This document shows positions 1 to 10,050 of a stretch of DNA of 64,000 nucleotides, piece after piece. The DNA is from Agapetus fuscipes (lineage: Eukaryota; Arthropoda; Insecta; Trichoptera; Glossosomatidae), in NCBI GenBank assembly GCA_951799405.1, contig OX637351.1:5922251-5986250 (forward strand). The letters are read 5' to 3'. Position 1 is the stretch's first letter, and each line of letters starts with the position of its first letter. Both the position numbers and the translations under genes were made by a program. A model generated the notes under the pieces. The model did no database searches and was not told the origin of the DNA. It saw only the letters and a program-made list of their open reading frames with translations.

Positions 1-189
1 GTAACTTTTTGAACATGAAACATATCATGAGCAGTAGTAGCAACACTGCCAATCATTTGGATTATGCCTTTTGCATTGCCCGCCCTCTGTTGTGAAATGC
101 CTTACCGCACAAGCTGAGGACTGTGGAGAGCGTAAGTGTATTTAAGTAAATTTTAAAGTACGTCGGTTCAGCTGATGCTGTCTCTGCAG

Positions 190-610
190 TGAATTCACAA
201 ACGGCACATTAAAACTTGACTTTTTTGAAGAGGAATGCAATTCACACACCTATTTTTGTCTGGCCCGAAACACACATTTACATCATCAATCAATAATTAA
301 TCTATCAGTTTATATTTTTCATAAATTATTAATTTATATGTATCTCAATAAAATCTGTTGCACCAGTACCCGTAGTACGAGTTTTTTTCACAATACTTGA
401 AGTATTGAGTATTCGAGAAAAATGTATGTGAACTTGAAAAGCACCTCTGGCAAAAAAAAATTCAAAACTTGTTTCGCATACATTTTTCTCGTATACTCAA
501 TACTTCGAGTATTATGAAAAAACGCGTAGGTACTAAGGATACAGGGTCAAAGTTAGCGTCAATAGGACATGACAGGACTCGCACTTGCACTAGTTTCAAA
601 AACACTAATT
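190..610 (-). mobile_element. SINE-F copy, decayed and interrupted
   Basis: The segment after about 210 matches the 3' half of the SINE-F copies at 53041 and 63676: an interval about 'gaatgcaattcac', a 'tctggcc' block, an AT-rich middle and an 'agggtcaaagtt' block near 540. A palindromic element at 367-535 splits it between 'ctgttgcaccag' and 'acagggtcaaag'. The tRNA-like head is badly decayed. Confidence 0.5.
367..535. mobile_element. Palindromic foldback MITE, family 1
   Basis: Two arms of about 75 bp are inverted copies of each other: a 'gtattgagtattcgag' block and an 'aaaaatgtatg' block in the left arm return as complements in the right arm around 480-525. The centre is a short A-run. 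The same arms occur at 31016-31205, so this is a dispersed family and not a local hairpin. It has no coding capacity and lies inside a SINE-F copy. Confidence 0.7.
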
Positions 611-699
611 TGAGTGCCAACACTCAATCCATTTGATAATTATTATTATTACTATCAACCTGGCTGGGTGACTTCGCTCCACAGTTAAAAAGTTACGCC

Positions 700-840
700 C
701 AGTTTGAATGAAAAGCGAAATAAATATATATTTACATTTATACATTACAAATATCTTATATCGCCACCTTAAAGGTAAAACTATTTGAGAAATCGTGGAT
801 GCAACATTTTATTGTGATTAACTTCTCATAGTAAGTGAAC
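700..840. repeat. Repeat K, copy 1
   Basis: The stretch with 'atatcgccaccttaaaggt', then 'gagaaatcgtggat' and 'aacttctcatagtaagtgaac' recurs at 20745-20860. The class is unknown. Confidence 0.5.
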
Positions 841-859
841 GTAAAAAAGAGATAAACGG

Positions 860-1195
860 AGACTAGAGGCTTTCGAGATGTGGTCATATAGACGACTACT
901 AGGAATTTCCTGGAGAGACCACTCTACAAATGAGGAGGTTCTCCAAAGAATCAAAGGAGGAAGGCATCTGCTCAGGACCTTGTCCGAAAGGCGTGCAAGA
1001 TGGATCGGCCATGTAATACAACAAGGTCTCTTGCATGCCATAATGGAGGGGATGACCGAGGGGACCAACTCTAGGGTACGCCCACGCCAAGGACACCTGG
1101 AGGACCTGTCTTGAGGACCCTGCCGCACAAGACAGGGAAGAATGGAGGAGAAGAGTGAAAGACATTGCTGCAAGTCAATCCCAGGATTGAAACAA
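860..1195 (+). pseudogene. LINE reverse-transcriptase ORF remnant
   Basis: The plus-strand reading contains the pattern typical of the C-terminal part of non-LTR retrotransposon ORF2: YRRLLGISWRDHSTNEEVL, then RRARWIGHVIQ, then a degraded arginine/glycine-rich 'GR.RP' stretch. The frame breaks near 1114. It is a dead fragment with no start and no catalytic domain, and differs from LINE-A in sequence. Confidence 0.65.
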
Positions 1196-1804
1196 GAGAA
1201 GATTAAGTTAACTAATAATAAGGAAATACTTATGACACACTTCCAAACTATGTACAGAATTTTCACACTTTTTTTGTGTTTTCTCTCGTAGAAAATATGA
1301 AAAAGGTGCATTTATCTGAAAAACCCATGTTAGCTTAATACGTCACTTATTCAGTTTTACCTTTAAGCTTTAGATTTATCATATTTTCTATGTAATATTA
1401 TTAAATACAACAATCTGATGCCCTCTTGGATAAACATTTTATTCACACAGCCTACCACAAACAATACCTACCAACATACCATAAACAATCTCTAGGTATA
1501 ATAGTTGATTTATTACATGGCAACAAATTCACTATTTAATAATAATATTATTCTGCTGCGAATGTGTGATTGTGTGTCTGTGTCTCTAGATGTAGGTACT
1601 TCTATTTGTTCGATACTGTGTGGGTATTTGCTTGAATATTCTAGCGTGGCCTCGCATCTGACAGAATAACTCTTATACACCTGTAAATAGAGGCCGAGAT
1701 GCTTTGCAGGGAGACTTGTATCAGAGCTGCCGAGCTGAACAGTTAAAAAGCCACTAGCTATTCGAACCAAATGTTAACGGAATGTTTAAACAAATTGTGT
1801 GAAA
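1196..1804. other. AT-rich intergenic DNA, nothing recognised
   Basis: I see no conserved protein signature, RNA gene or repeat family here. Confidence 0.4.
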
Positions 1805-2040
1805 TAAATTAACCAAAGTTTTGATGCTGGAGTGATATTTTCCAGGATCAGTTGCCGTGGTCTGTGAGAGCTGGACTTCCTGATGTTTCGCCCATTTCTA
1901 CGATGGGCTTCTTCGGCGGGAAGTATGACGATGAAGATGATCTTGATGAGAACTGTGATGTTCACAGACCACAGCAACAGATCCCGGAAAACATCACTCC
2001 AGCATCATCAGCCGGCCATGTAAGCCTTAAACTTTTATTC
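1805..2040. repeat. Repeat L, copy 1
   Basis: It shares 'atgggcttcttc', 'gccggcc.tgtaagcct' and 'aaactttattc'-like blocks with 49190-49320 and 36095-36150. The two ends of this copy are partly inverted ('gatgctggagtgat' against 'atcactccagcatc'), so it may be a foldback element. Confidence 0.5.
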
Positions 2041-2079
2041 AAAGTTTTTATTACATTAAAAAAAAAAAAAAAACGCAAC

Positions 2080-2505
2080 TAAGGCCCGGTATTTTGAAGT
2101 ATCGTAAAGTTAACTAAAATGCAATTTTAGTTAAATCATCATAATATTTCACTCACTGAATTTCGGCAGTAAATATTTAGTAACTTTAACTTTCGATTTT
2201 CAAGATGGCGGCGCTTCACTGACAGCAGCTGTTATTTTTAAATGTAAGGATACATTAAAATTGTCGCAACCTGAACATTTTTTGTGTCGTTTTCTAGCTT
2301 AATGAAGGTTAGGCATATGATTTTTATGAATAGTTGTTTGTTTTAAAGCTTTTTAATGGCATTTTAATTATTTCCAAGATTTGGGGGCGTGGCTTACGTA
2401 TTTCGGCAATGTTCGGTTTTAGTTAACTCGAGATTGAGTATTTTGAATACAAGTTCAAGTAATAGTTAACTAAAATATTACTACAGTTCAATATACCGGG
2501 CCTTA
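2080..2505. mobile_element. DNA transposon-like element with TAAGGCCCGGTA termini, copy 1
   Basis: This 426-bp element begins with TAAGGCCCGGTATTTTGAA and ends with the inverse complement (TATACCGGGCCTTA), with further inverted similarity around 'gttaactaaaat'. A diverged copy of almost the same length lies at 51742-52166. It has no ORF, so it is non-autonomous. It sits at the end of SINE-B at 2506, whose terminal 'ttagctacacatatag' resumes right after it, so it probably inserted into that SINE. Confidence 0.8.
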
Positions 2506-2822
2506 GCTACACATATAGCGTAACTTCTTGCCGCGTTATACCCGAAGGGGTCGCATGTGGCGAGTTGAACCTATTTATTTTTACAGGTAAGGGGGCCGGC
2601 CTTACGCCAACCACTTCAGTTGAAGTGGAGGTTTCCCAGCTTCCGAAATTGCTGGTACTCATTTCTTGTGAAGGCTGAGTAAACCTTGCCGGTATTTTAT
2701 TTTGGGGTTTGAAATAAACACCGAAACGGGAAATCATTTCTGACACCCTCGGTGGGATTCGAACCCGAGCTTTCGGTATGGAATGCAAGCACTCTACCAC
2801 CTGAGCTATCGACCGGACTTTT
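2506..2822 (-). mobile_element. SINE-B, nearly full length
   Basis: Read on the minus strand it starts with a tRNA-like head (A-box-like 'GATAGCTCAGGTGG', B-box-like 'GGGTTCGAATCC' near 2765-2755). A body follows with 'tgatttcccgtttcggtgtt' and 'caaggtttactcagcc', then an end at 'cgctatatgtgtagcta'. Internal pol III promoter boxes plus dispersal identify a tRNA-derived SINE. Confidence 0.85.
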
Positions 2823-3304
2823 GAACATTGAACCCGTAAAACACAGCAATACAGTCTGTAAACACGGTAAATAGATTAAATATTAAATGTAAATTCATTG
2901 CCATGTTATCTTTATAAATACGTATAAAACTTATGAGAACCTGAGTTACATATTTAAAAATTTGGTTCTCGTATAAATGCCATACTGTGTTTTGATTAAC
3001 TCCATAGGCACTTTTACACATATATCTTGTACATACCCTTTCTCAGACTAAGGCAGACACTTCTACAATTTATGTTAGACAACTAACAATACTCAACAAT
3101 GCTAATTCTTTTACCATTTCTCAAGGGGTCTTCAAAATTTGAACCTACGGAGCAATGCTAAAGCGCTATTCTGCTAAATTCCTTACGACCTTAATGCGAC
3201 GAGCTGGCGATTCGTGTCCAAAAATAAAAATAAGATGTACTGTGATTTTTTTTATCTATAGAGTTCTTTCGCAACCGCTAGCAATCTCGAACTTGTATAG
3301 ATAT
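2823..3304. other. AT-rich DNA, nothing recognised
   Basis: No gene, RNA or repeat family recognised. Confidence 0.35.
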
Positions 3305-3782
3305 CCAAACGCAACTTAGCTACACATATAGTGTAACTTCTTGCCTACGTTATCCCCGAAGGGGTTGCATGTGGCGATTCGGGATCTATTTATTTTTACG
3401 GGTAAGGGCTCCAGCCTCACACCAACCACTTTCACTTGAAGTGGGGGTTTCCCAGCACCCGGGGGGGCTGGTTCTCATTTCTTGTGAAGGCTGAGTAAGC
3501 CTTGAGATCGAACCCTAGCTCTCGGCATGGAATGCAAGCATTCTACCAATTGAGCTATCAACCTTTTTACGAGCTTGGGCGTCGTCGCTACAAAGCGCCT
3601 ATCTTTTGACCAATTTTTAGACCTTTGGTGACCGGTCATTGAAAAGCTTTATGAATTTTTCAACCCAGCGAAGAGCAAATTTGAAAATATAAATGGTATA
3701 TTTTTTGTGCTCCGCCGGGATTCAAACCCACAACCTTCCATTCAGAGTCCGAAGTGTTGCCACTAAACTACGAACCGGTCAA
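3305..3782 (-). mobile_element. Dimeric SINE: SINE-C head plus SINE-B
   Basis: On the minus strand, SINE-C (3782-3565) opens with a tRNA-like head carrying 'gtttgtggg/ttgaatcccggcgg', continues through 'aaattcataaa' and 'gcgctttgtagcgacgac', and passes directly into the SINE-B tRNA-like head ('ttgatagctcaattgg', 3564-3540) and body (to about 3315). The same join recurs at 18677-19160 and 23798-24055. Confidence 0.8.
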
Positions 3783-3924
3783 AGTGAAAGGAATTAAGCA
3801 GAATAGCGCTTCCGGCTTCTATGAGGCAATATGGAAGAACTTCTGACAGTCTATTTCATAATCTCGATACGCGGCGAGATCTGCAGCCTCGTTACAACAA
3901 AATAATATCACAATACCATTTAAT

Positions 3925-4115
3925 TACTTCCGGTGACTGTTCCAGGGAAGGTCGGCAAAAGTTGCAGGGTTTATGTTCATTTACGGTTTGATTTCTGAAT
4001 TGTAAGAACACATGCAGCATCTGTAAGCGCGAAGTTACACGTGTCTGTTTGTGGGCATGCATTTAATGTGATTTTAAATGTTAATATATCTTTGCAACTT
4101 ATATTATAGGTAGAT
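3925..4115 (+). mobile_element. LINE-A 3' end, ATTATAG-tail type
   Basis: 5'-truncated copy: 'ccagggaaggtcggcaaaagttgcag' region through 'atatatctttgcaactta' and a short tatatta tail. Confidence 0.75.
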
Positions 4116-4534
4116 CCCTTTGCAAAGACTGCCCGTTTATGAATGGTTTACCAGTATCTGTGTTACCATTTCAATTTAATCCATGTCTATTTTCAAAACC
4201 AACATCAATTGTCACTTCTTCAGTGTCATCACTGTTGTCAATGTATGTTGTTCAACGCTGTCAGACCGGCCATCAGCCTGATCGGATACGCTGACTTTGT
4301 GGCCAACAAATCCAACTTTGAGGCTTTTTCAAAGTTTTGTGCCAGCTATGGCGAGAACTCGTCGGTCTAATTAGACCAACATTCTTTCTATTTTCTCTAT
4401 TCTTTTCCGCCTCTATGGTGGTTGGCCACTTAGTCAGGAGAGCGCCTCCCGAAAAGTCTCAGTAGTAGCATCTCGAATTCTAGGCCTTAAGTCATATGTT
4501 AAGATACTCAGAATCACTTTGCATTTTTGTTTGT

Positions 4535-4760
4535 AAATTTAAAATCATCGAGCCCTAAACCCTCACGGCTATAATCTTTCAGTGATTTCTGAGCCTCCTT
4601 TGCTTTGTGTAAGCACTTGGGAAAGTGTAGCTTCACGAGAGGGCCTTCTGCCACCCGCATCTCACATAACTTTTGAATGCGAGTCCTGTGACACATCCCC
4701 GGATGGGATGGATATACAGGTGTGGGTCAGTGGAGGGGAGACTGTTGTCAATGTAAGCCA
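4535..4760. repeat. Repeat J, copy 1
   Basis: Shares 'gagggccttctgcc', 'gcgagtcctgtgacacatcc' and 'cggatgggatgga' with 37485-37650 and 42783-42925. The class is unknown; a decayed LINE or DNA element is possible. Confidence 0.6.
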
Positions 4761-5395
4761 GCGAGATTAGAATTTTTACAAATACGGCCAACAGTATCAA
4801 GAGTCTACGTCTCTTCATTTTTCTTCGTTTCTACAAACTGTATATGCACGCAAATTATTATGAAAGCTAAGCATTGTTATATGTCTCACTTGCACAATTT
4901 TTCTTTAAATGTATTTGTCTCTTTTTCCTCACAATATAAAAATTGTGAACCAGAAGATTTTGTCTACGGACAAAATTTTGAAAACCCCTGTTTTACAATC
5001 TTATATCTAAAACGCATTGAAATGTCATAATCTGTAAAAGATTGTTTAAAATATTGCCATTGATTTTTTTTTTGTAAAAAGAGGAAGCCAACTTAGACAA
5101 TATTTTACAACCTTTGATCAATATTTTCACATATATTTAATTAAATTTAAAAGTCAGATAAATAAAGGGAGCTACATAAATCTACATAAAATTAAATTAT
5201 AGTTAGTGAATTGTAAAAATTCTTATATTAAATATTTTAATATGGTATTAATTTAATGACTTAAATTTTTATTGTATTTAAATAATGGACAAAACAAAGA
5301 ATTTTAATCTCCTATATTAAAAAAAATATAAAAATAAATAATTAATATTTATATTGATTGTAGAGGCATTAACTTTGTCATCGTTTATCTTAAGA
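4761..5395. other. AT-rich DNA, nothing recognised
   Basis: No supported feature. Confidence 0.35.
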
Positions 5396-5628
5396 GATAA
5401 AAAGAAAAACCACTTTGTTTTCGATTACTATGAGTATTTTATTTAATTTAATCCCACAACCGGTTTCGCAAACATCCGTTCGCATCATCAGGTGGATACA
5501 TTAATACTAATTTATAGTATTAATTTATACACCTGATGATGCGAACGGATGTTTGCGAAACCGGTTGTGGTATTAAATAAAATAAAATACTCATAGTAAT
5601 CGAAAACGAAGTGTTTTTTCTTTTTATC
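5396..5628. mobile_element. Palindromic foldback element, family 2
   Basis: Arms of about 100 bp are near-perfect inverted copies: 'cacaaccggtttcgcaaaca' and 'tccgttcgcatcatcaggt' on the left return as complements on the right, ending in 'ttctttttatc' against 'gataaaaagaa'. The centre is a small TA-rich loop near 5510-5525. There is no coding capacity. Confidence 0.75.
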
Positions 5629-6695
5629 AATTAATAATTACTTTAAAGAATAATGAAAATCTCAGTCATCTTTGGACCGTGTTAGAAACTATAAAGCTTT
5701 GGTTTTTTGTCAAAAGATGGCAATTTTTTTGTTTTGTTTTAAGTTGCCTCCTTAAATAATAGGCTGATTTGAGACTAATCATCTCTTCTGTGAAAAATTG
5801 GTTAACTTAAGTGATCAGTTAGCTTAAAATTCAGGTTTTCTTTTATAAGTAGACATAAAGCATTTGTAAAAGCGAACTCACAAGTGATTTCTTGTGCATA
5901 TGCGCGAAGTGCAAATACCAAATGACGATATATATTTACAACTTAGATTTTATCTATAATCTATAATATAAGTTGCAAGGATATATTCATTCAAAGCTCT
6001 CAGATGTATGCCCACAAACAAACACGTGTAGTATGATGGTGTAAAACTCTAAAATTTCCCAGCATCGCATCACTGAAAAAATATACGGTAGATACAACAG
6101 CACCCCTGGTGAGTGATTTAGTTTACATACTTTCATACTCACTCTGCCATTTATTGAAAAAGTACCAAAGCTTTTTAATTTTTCTTACAAAAATTATGAA
6201 CATGTTGAATATGTCATTAAATGGTTAAGATATTTATAATTTCGTCGATTTTATTCACCTTTCCTCACTGATATATTTTCTTTCAGTCAATCTCTTATTC
6301 AATTTAACCTAGGTATTTATAAAAAAAACTACAATTTTCCTACTGGTATCACTACAAAAGCGTGGAATATTTATCTAAAATTAAATACATTATTATAAGT
6401 ATAAATCTCATTCAAACATTTCAAATACCAATGCATAAGTAAGGAGAGTGTATAAAATTAATCAATAAAAAACATAGATGGTGTACATCTGTTTCTTTCA
6501 ATAGTAACAAACGTGCCATAAACACACATACATAGGTAAACAATGAAAAATGTGAGATAAGGTGTTAACATCATACATCAAAAAGAGACGTGCGTAAACA
6601 TGACGGTTGCCTGGAAACTGATTATAACAAGAACTCGTTTGTATAAAGAGGACGCCTTAAGGTGCACTCTTTTTGGCGCACCAAACGGCTCTGAT
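5629..6695. other. AT-rich intergenic DNA with one LINE-A scrap
   Basis: About 5950-6035 (minus) matches the LINE-A end ('ataagttgcaaggatatatt', 'gcccacaaacaaacacgtg'). The rest shows nothing I recognise. Confidence 0.45.
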
Positions 6696-6699
6696 GCCC

Positions 6700-6790
6700 C
6701 ATCAATATCATTTATTCTCCGCCGGGATTCAAACGCACAACCTTCCATTTTACGAGTCCGAAGTGTTACCACTGGACTACGGACCGGTCA
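6700..6790 (-). mobile_element. SINE-C head fragment
   Basis: The minus strand gives 'gaccggtccgtagtccagtgg' followed by 'aacacttcggactcgtaaa' and 'tttgaatcccggcggag': only the tRNA-like head of SINE-C. Confidence 0.75.
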
Positions 6791-6976
6791 ACAGGATTAT
6801 ACTAAAACCCGAGTTGATAAAGCATTGAGACTCAAGCATACTCAAGCCTACTAATGCATTTGTATGAGACCCGTCTGAACCAGGCATTAGGTGCCTAATT
6901 TAATATATTGAAGGGAAGTCATTTTACAAAATATGTTGTCCGCTTTCCGATCCATTCATTTATTACAAACGCTAAT

Positions 6977-7210
6977 ATGCTACACATATAGTGTAATTTC
7001 TTGCTGGGTGTTAGAAAGGCTTTCCAGTTCCAATGCTTATTTCAAATCCAAAATAAAAATACTGGCAAGGTTTACTCAGCATTCACAAGAAATGAGAACC
7101 AGCCCCCAGCGTAGTAGGGCTCAGCCCTTGACCTGTAAAAAATATCATATACCATATCCAAGCCTTTCGGGGATATCGCATAAAAAATTACACTATATGT
7201 GAAGCTTAGT
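6977..7210 (+). mobile_element. SINE-B fragments in inverted arrangement
   Basis: 6977-7003 is the SINE-B 3' end in minus orientation ('gctacacatatagtgtaa'). 7040-7210 is the SINE-B body in plus orientation ('caaggtttactcagc', 'cctttcggggat', 'ttacactatatgtg'). The tRNA-like head is missing. Confidence 0.7.
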
Positions 7211-7286
7211 TGCATTTGTAAGCTTCAGATTTCAAAAAGCTACGCTTTAATCAAAAAAGGAAAAGATGGAAATTTTCTATATATGT

Positions 7287-7522
7287 AAGTTCCTTGACTT
7301 AAAGGTTTGTATGCGGCTGAAATGGTTTACTTTGCCAATGTCATTCCTGTTTCAGGGAGGGCTGGCAGGAGTTGCAGGGTGTATGTCCATTTGAGATTTG
7401 GTTTTTATATTGTAAGTCCACATGTGGCATGTTTAAGCGCAAACTTGTACGTGTCTACTTGTGAAAATGCATATAATGTGAATCCTTAATGTTACAAATC
7501 TTTGCAACTTAGATTAGATTAA
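7287..7522 (+). mobile_element. LINE-A 3' end, GATTA-tail type
   Basis: Begins 'gttccttgacttaaaggttt' and ends 'tttgcaacttagattagatt'. It has a deletion after 'gcggctga' that removes the 'ccacccatgctgt' block. Confidence 0.8.
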
Positions 7523-8177
7523 GTGGTATATAATTGAAGGTAGCGAACAAAACTTTGTTTCTCAAATGAAATAAATATACGGAAACAAGGAGAAAATTAT
7601 AATCTACATTTAAGTAATTTAGTAAGCTTATTTTAGAAACGAAATTCTAGATTGTCAATTTTGTTTCTGTATAGATTGACAGTAAGCAGACAATATATTT
7701 GTTAGTATACCTACACGTATACAAAAAACACACCAAAAATAAAACAAAAAATGTGTCAATAGGACAAATAATACAAAAAAAAACAATAGTTACAAATACA
7801 TTTTTTTGTTTTGTAAAATTTGGGAAAAATCAGTCCAATAAATAATTATAATCTATACACAATATGTATTAGATGATGACCTTGTCATAATTGTATGTAC
7901 ATTATGTTCATCCTTGCTGCGGCCAAAATGTCAGAATTGATGACGTTTTTGACGGAGAGGATATTTAAAAACTATTTCTACATACTAAACATGTTGGTTT
8001 ATGTTAACTAGAAAGACGGCTGTGAAGAAATCAAATGCAAATCTTAAGAAATAAATAAACGGTCCAATGGTTAACATTTCAACATGGCAACCTCTGAAAT
8101 ATGTAAATTTGAGAATGACATCCAGATATCGGGAGTCATAATAAAAGGAGAGCTTGTAAAAAGAAGGTGAAGACTAT
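7523..8177. other. AT-rich DNA, mostly unrecognised
   Basis: About 8095-8168 resembles the LINE-A coding end ('gagtcataataaaaggagag', 'cttgta'). Nothing else is supported. Confidence 0.4.
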
Positions 8178-8384
8178 AGTCTATAATCTAAGTTGCAAAG
8201 ATATATTCCATTTAAGATTTATATTAAACGTATTCCCACAAGCAGACATGTTGAAGTTCGCGCTTAAACATGCCACATGTGAACAATATAAAACCCAATC
8301 TCACATGAACATAAGCCATTGGCAAAGTGAACCATTTTTTAAAGTATGGGTGGTCAGCCACACACTAACCTTTAAGTCACTTAT
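8178..8384 (-). mobile_element. LINE-A 3' end, left arm of an inverted pair
   Basis: Minus orientation: 'tctataatctaagttgcaaa' at its tail and 'gtggtcagccacac' near its 5' end. It abuts a plus-strand copy at 8385, giving a head-to-head palindrome. Confidence 0.8.
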
Positions 8385-8592
8385 AAGTTGCTATGTGGCT
8401 GACTGGTTCACTTTGCCAATATCACCCCTGTTTCAGGGAATGTCATGTCCATTAGAGATTTGGGTTTTTATATTGAATTGGGTTTTGATATGCAGCATGT
8501 GCAAGCGCGAACTTGTACGTGTCTGCTTGTGAGAATGCATGTAATGTGAATCCCCAATGTTACATATATTTGCAACTTAGATTAGATTAGAA
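8385..8592 (+). mobile_element. LINE-A 3' end, right arm of an inverted pair
   Basis: Plus orientation from 'cttataagttgctatgtggc' to 'caacttagattagatta'. Confidence 0.8.
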
Positions 8593-9258
8593 GCTTCTAT
8601 CAAACATAAAATGGGTTTAAAGCAATTTCCTGAAACTGCCAACATTGGTCTCTGTTCTCAACTCAATATTTATTTACATTTACAAAAAAGTTACAAAAAT
8701 TTCTTCACAGCTTCATTTCAAAAAGAAAAATACATGTGAATAATTTACAATACATTAAAAAATGGAAGGATCGGTACAAATTACAAATTAAAATTATGCT
8801 AAAGATGTACTAAAGGATGGCAACACAAAAAAAATATATATATTTACATAAATAATTGACACGCAGTAAGTTTCTTCTATTGGCACAATTAATATTTAAA
8901 AAGCACGCTGGGGGATTCCCCATGTATCAAAAAGTAAAAAAAACCAATATATTTAAAATAAGAATGTCAATTTCCTTTTTTGAAGTCACAGGATTTAAAA
9001 ATTATAAACATTTGTTCTAATTTTCATAGAACCACTACAAACTATTCGAGATAATATATCATATAATAAGGAAGCACTGATTTCTCAAAAGACAAAGTCA
9101 CCCCTGTTTAAGGAAAAGGTGGCAAAAGTGTATGATTATTATGTAGAGTTAAGGTTTTTATCAGATTTTATTTTATTATTTTATACACAAACCCTACAGT
9201 TTAAACATAATTATATGCCTCGAGTATATTTAAAAAAACATTAACTGCCTTCCTTTTC
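8593..9258. other. AT-rich DNA, nothing recognised
   Basis: No supported feature. Plus-strand TTTATTTTATTATT near 9165 would read as AATAAA-like signals on the minus strand, 3' of MVB12, but this is weak in AT-rich DNA. Confidence 0.3.
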
Positions 9259-9505
9259 TTGTTCCTTGTCTTATAGGTTGGTATGCAGCTGACCACCCAT
9301 GCTGTAGAAAATGGTTCACTTTGCCAATGTCACCCCTGTTTCAGAGAAGGACAGCAAGAGTTGCAGGGGGTATGTTCATTTGAGATTTGGGTTTTATATT
9401 GTAGGTTTACAAGCGGCATGTATAAGTGTGAATACTTCACTACGTGTTTGCTTGTGAAAATGCATCTAATATGAATCCCCAATGTTGCATATCTTTACAA
9501 CTTCA
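9259..9505 (+). mobile_element. LINE-A 3' end
   Basis: From 'cttgttccttgtcttatagg' to 'tatctttacaacttcataaa'. The tail is decayed. Confidence 0.8.
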
Positions 9506-9732
9506 TAAAATACAAGAGCTGGAAAAGTGATCAATACTATGTCACCGACATAGCGTGAAATAAATCTTGAAAAATAAATAAATTGCAGTTTGATTAAAAG
9601 AACCCAACTAAAATCATAACAATACACATACTTATGGTGATTCATTTGGCAATTGAAAATCAGTACTAACTCTCAATCGGCTACAGCAAACTGAAATAAA
9701 TACTAAACACACTACAAAGCACCTCAAGAGCT

Positions 9733-10050
9733 TCACGTCTGTCTCTCCGTAACAAAGCTATACCTATACTCTTGGTCCAGCTGGAACTTGGTCCTCCGTT
9801 TAATGACTGGCAGCACGTATCCGCCCGGCATTTCTCCACAGAGCTTGGAGTTGAGAGCGAAGGGCACTCCTTCCACTCCCGTGGCGCTGTAGTGAGCCAG
9901 GGTGCCCAGAGGGGGGGCGGGACGGGATCTGGGGGGACGGGGAGGCGCCCCGGGTAAGGGGGGCGCCACCCTTACTGGTTGCAAGATGTAGCCGGGTGAG
10001 AGAGATTCATAGTCGTGGTTCGACGGGGATTCCACCATGCCCGTCGATAG
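9733..10050 (-). CDS. Mvb12: MVB12 coding exon 5, proline-rich linker and UMA domain
   Basis: Acceptor ATTTCAG before 10050, phase 0; the stop codon lies at 9735-9733. It begins [17 protein letters not shown], has a proline/arginine run, then the UMA domain to the C-terminus (TERQT). Confidence 0.92.
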   Translation of the reverse strand, partial: LSTGMVESPSNHDYESLSPGYILQPVRVAPPLPGAPPRPPRSRPAPPLGTLAHYSATGVEGVPFALNSKLCGEMPGGYVLPVIKRRTKFQLDQEYRYSFVTERQT

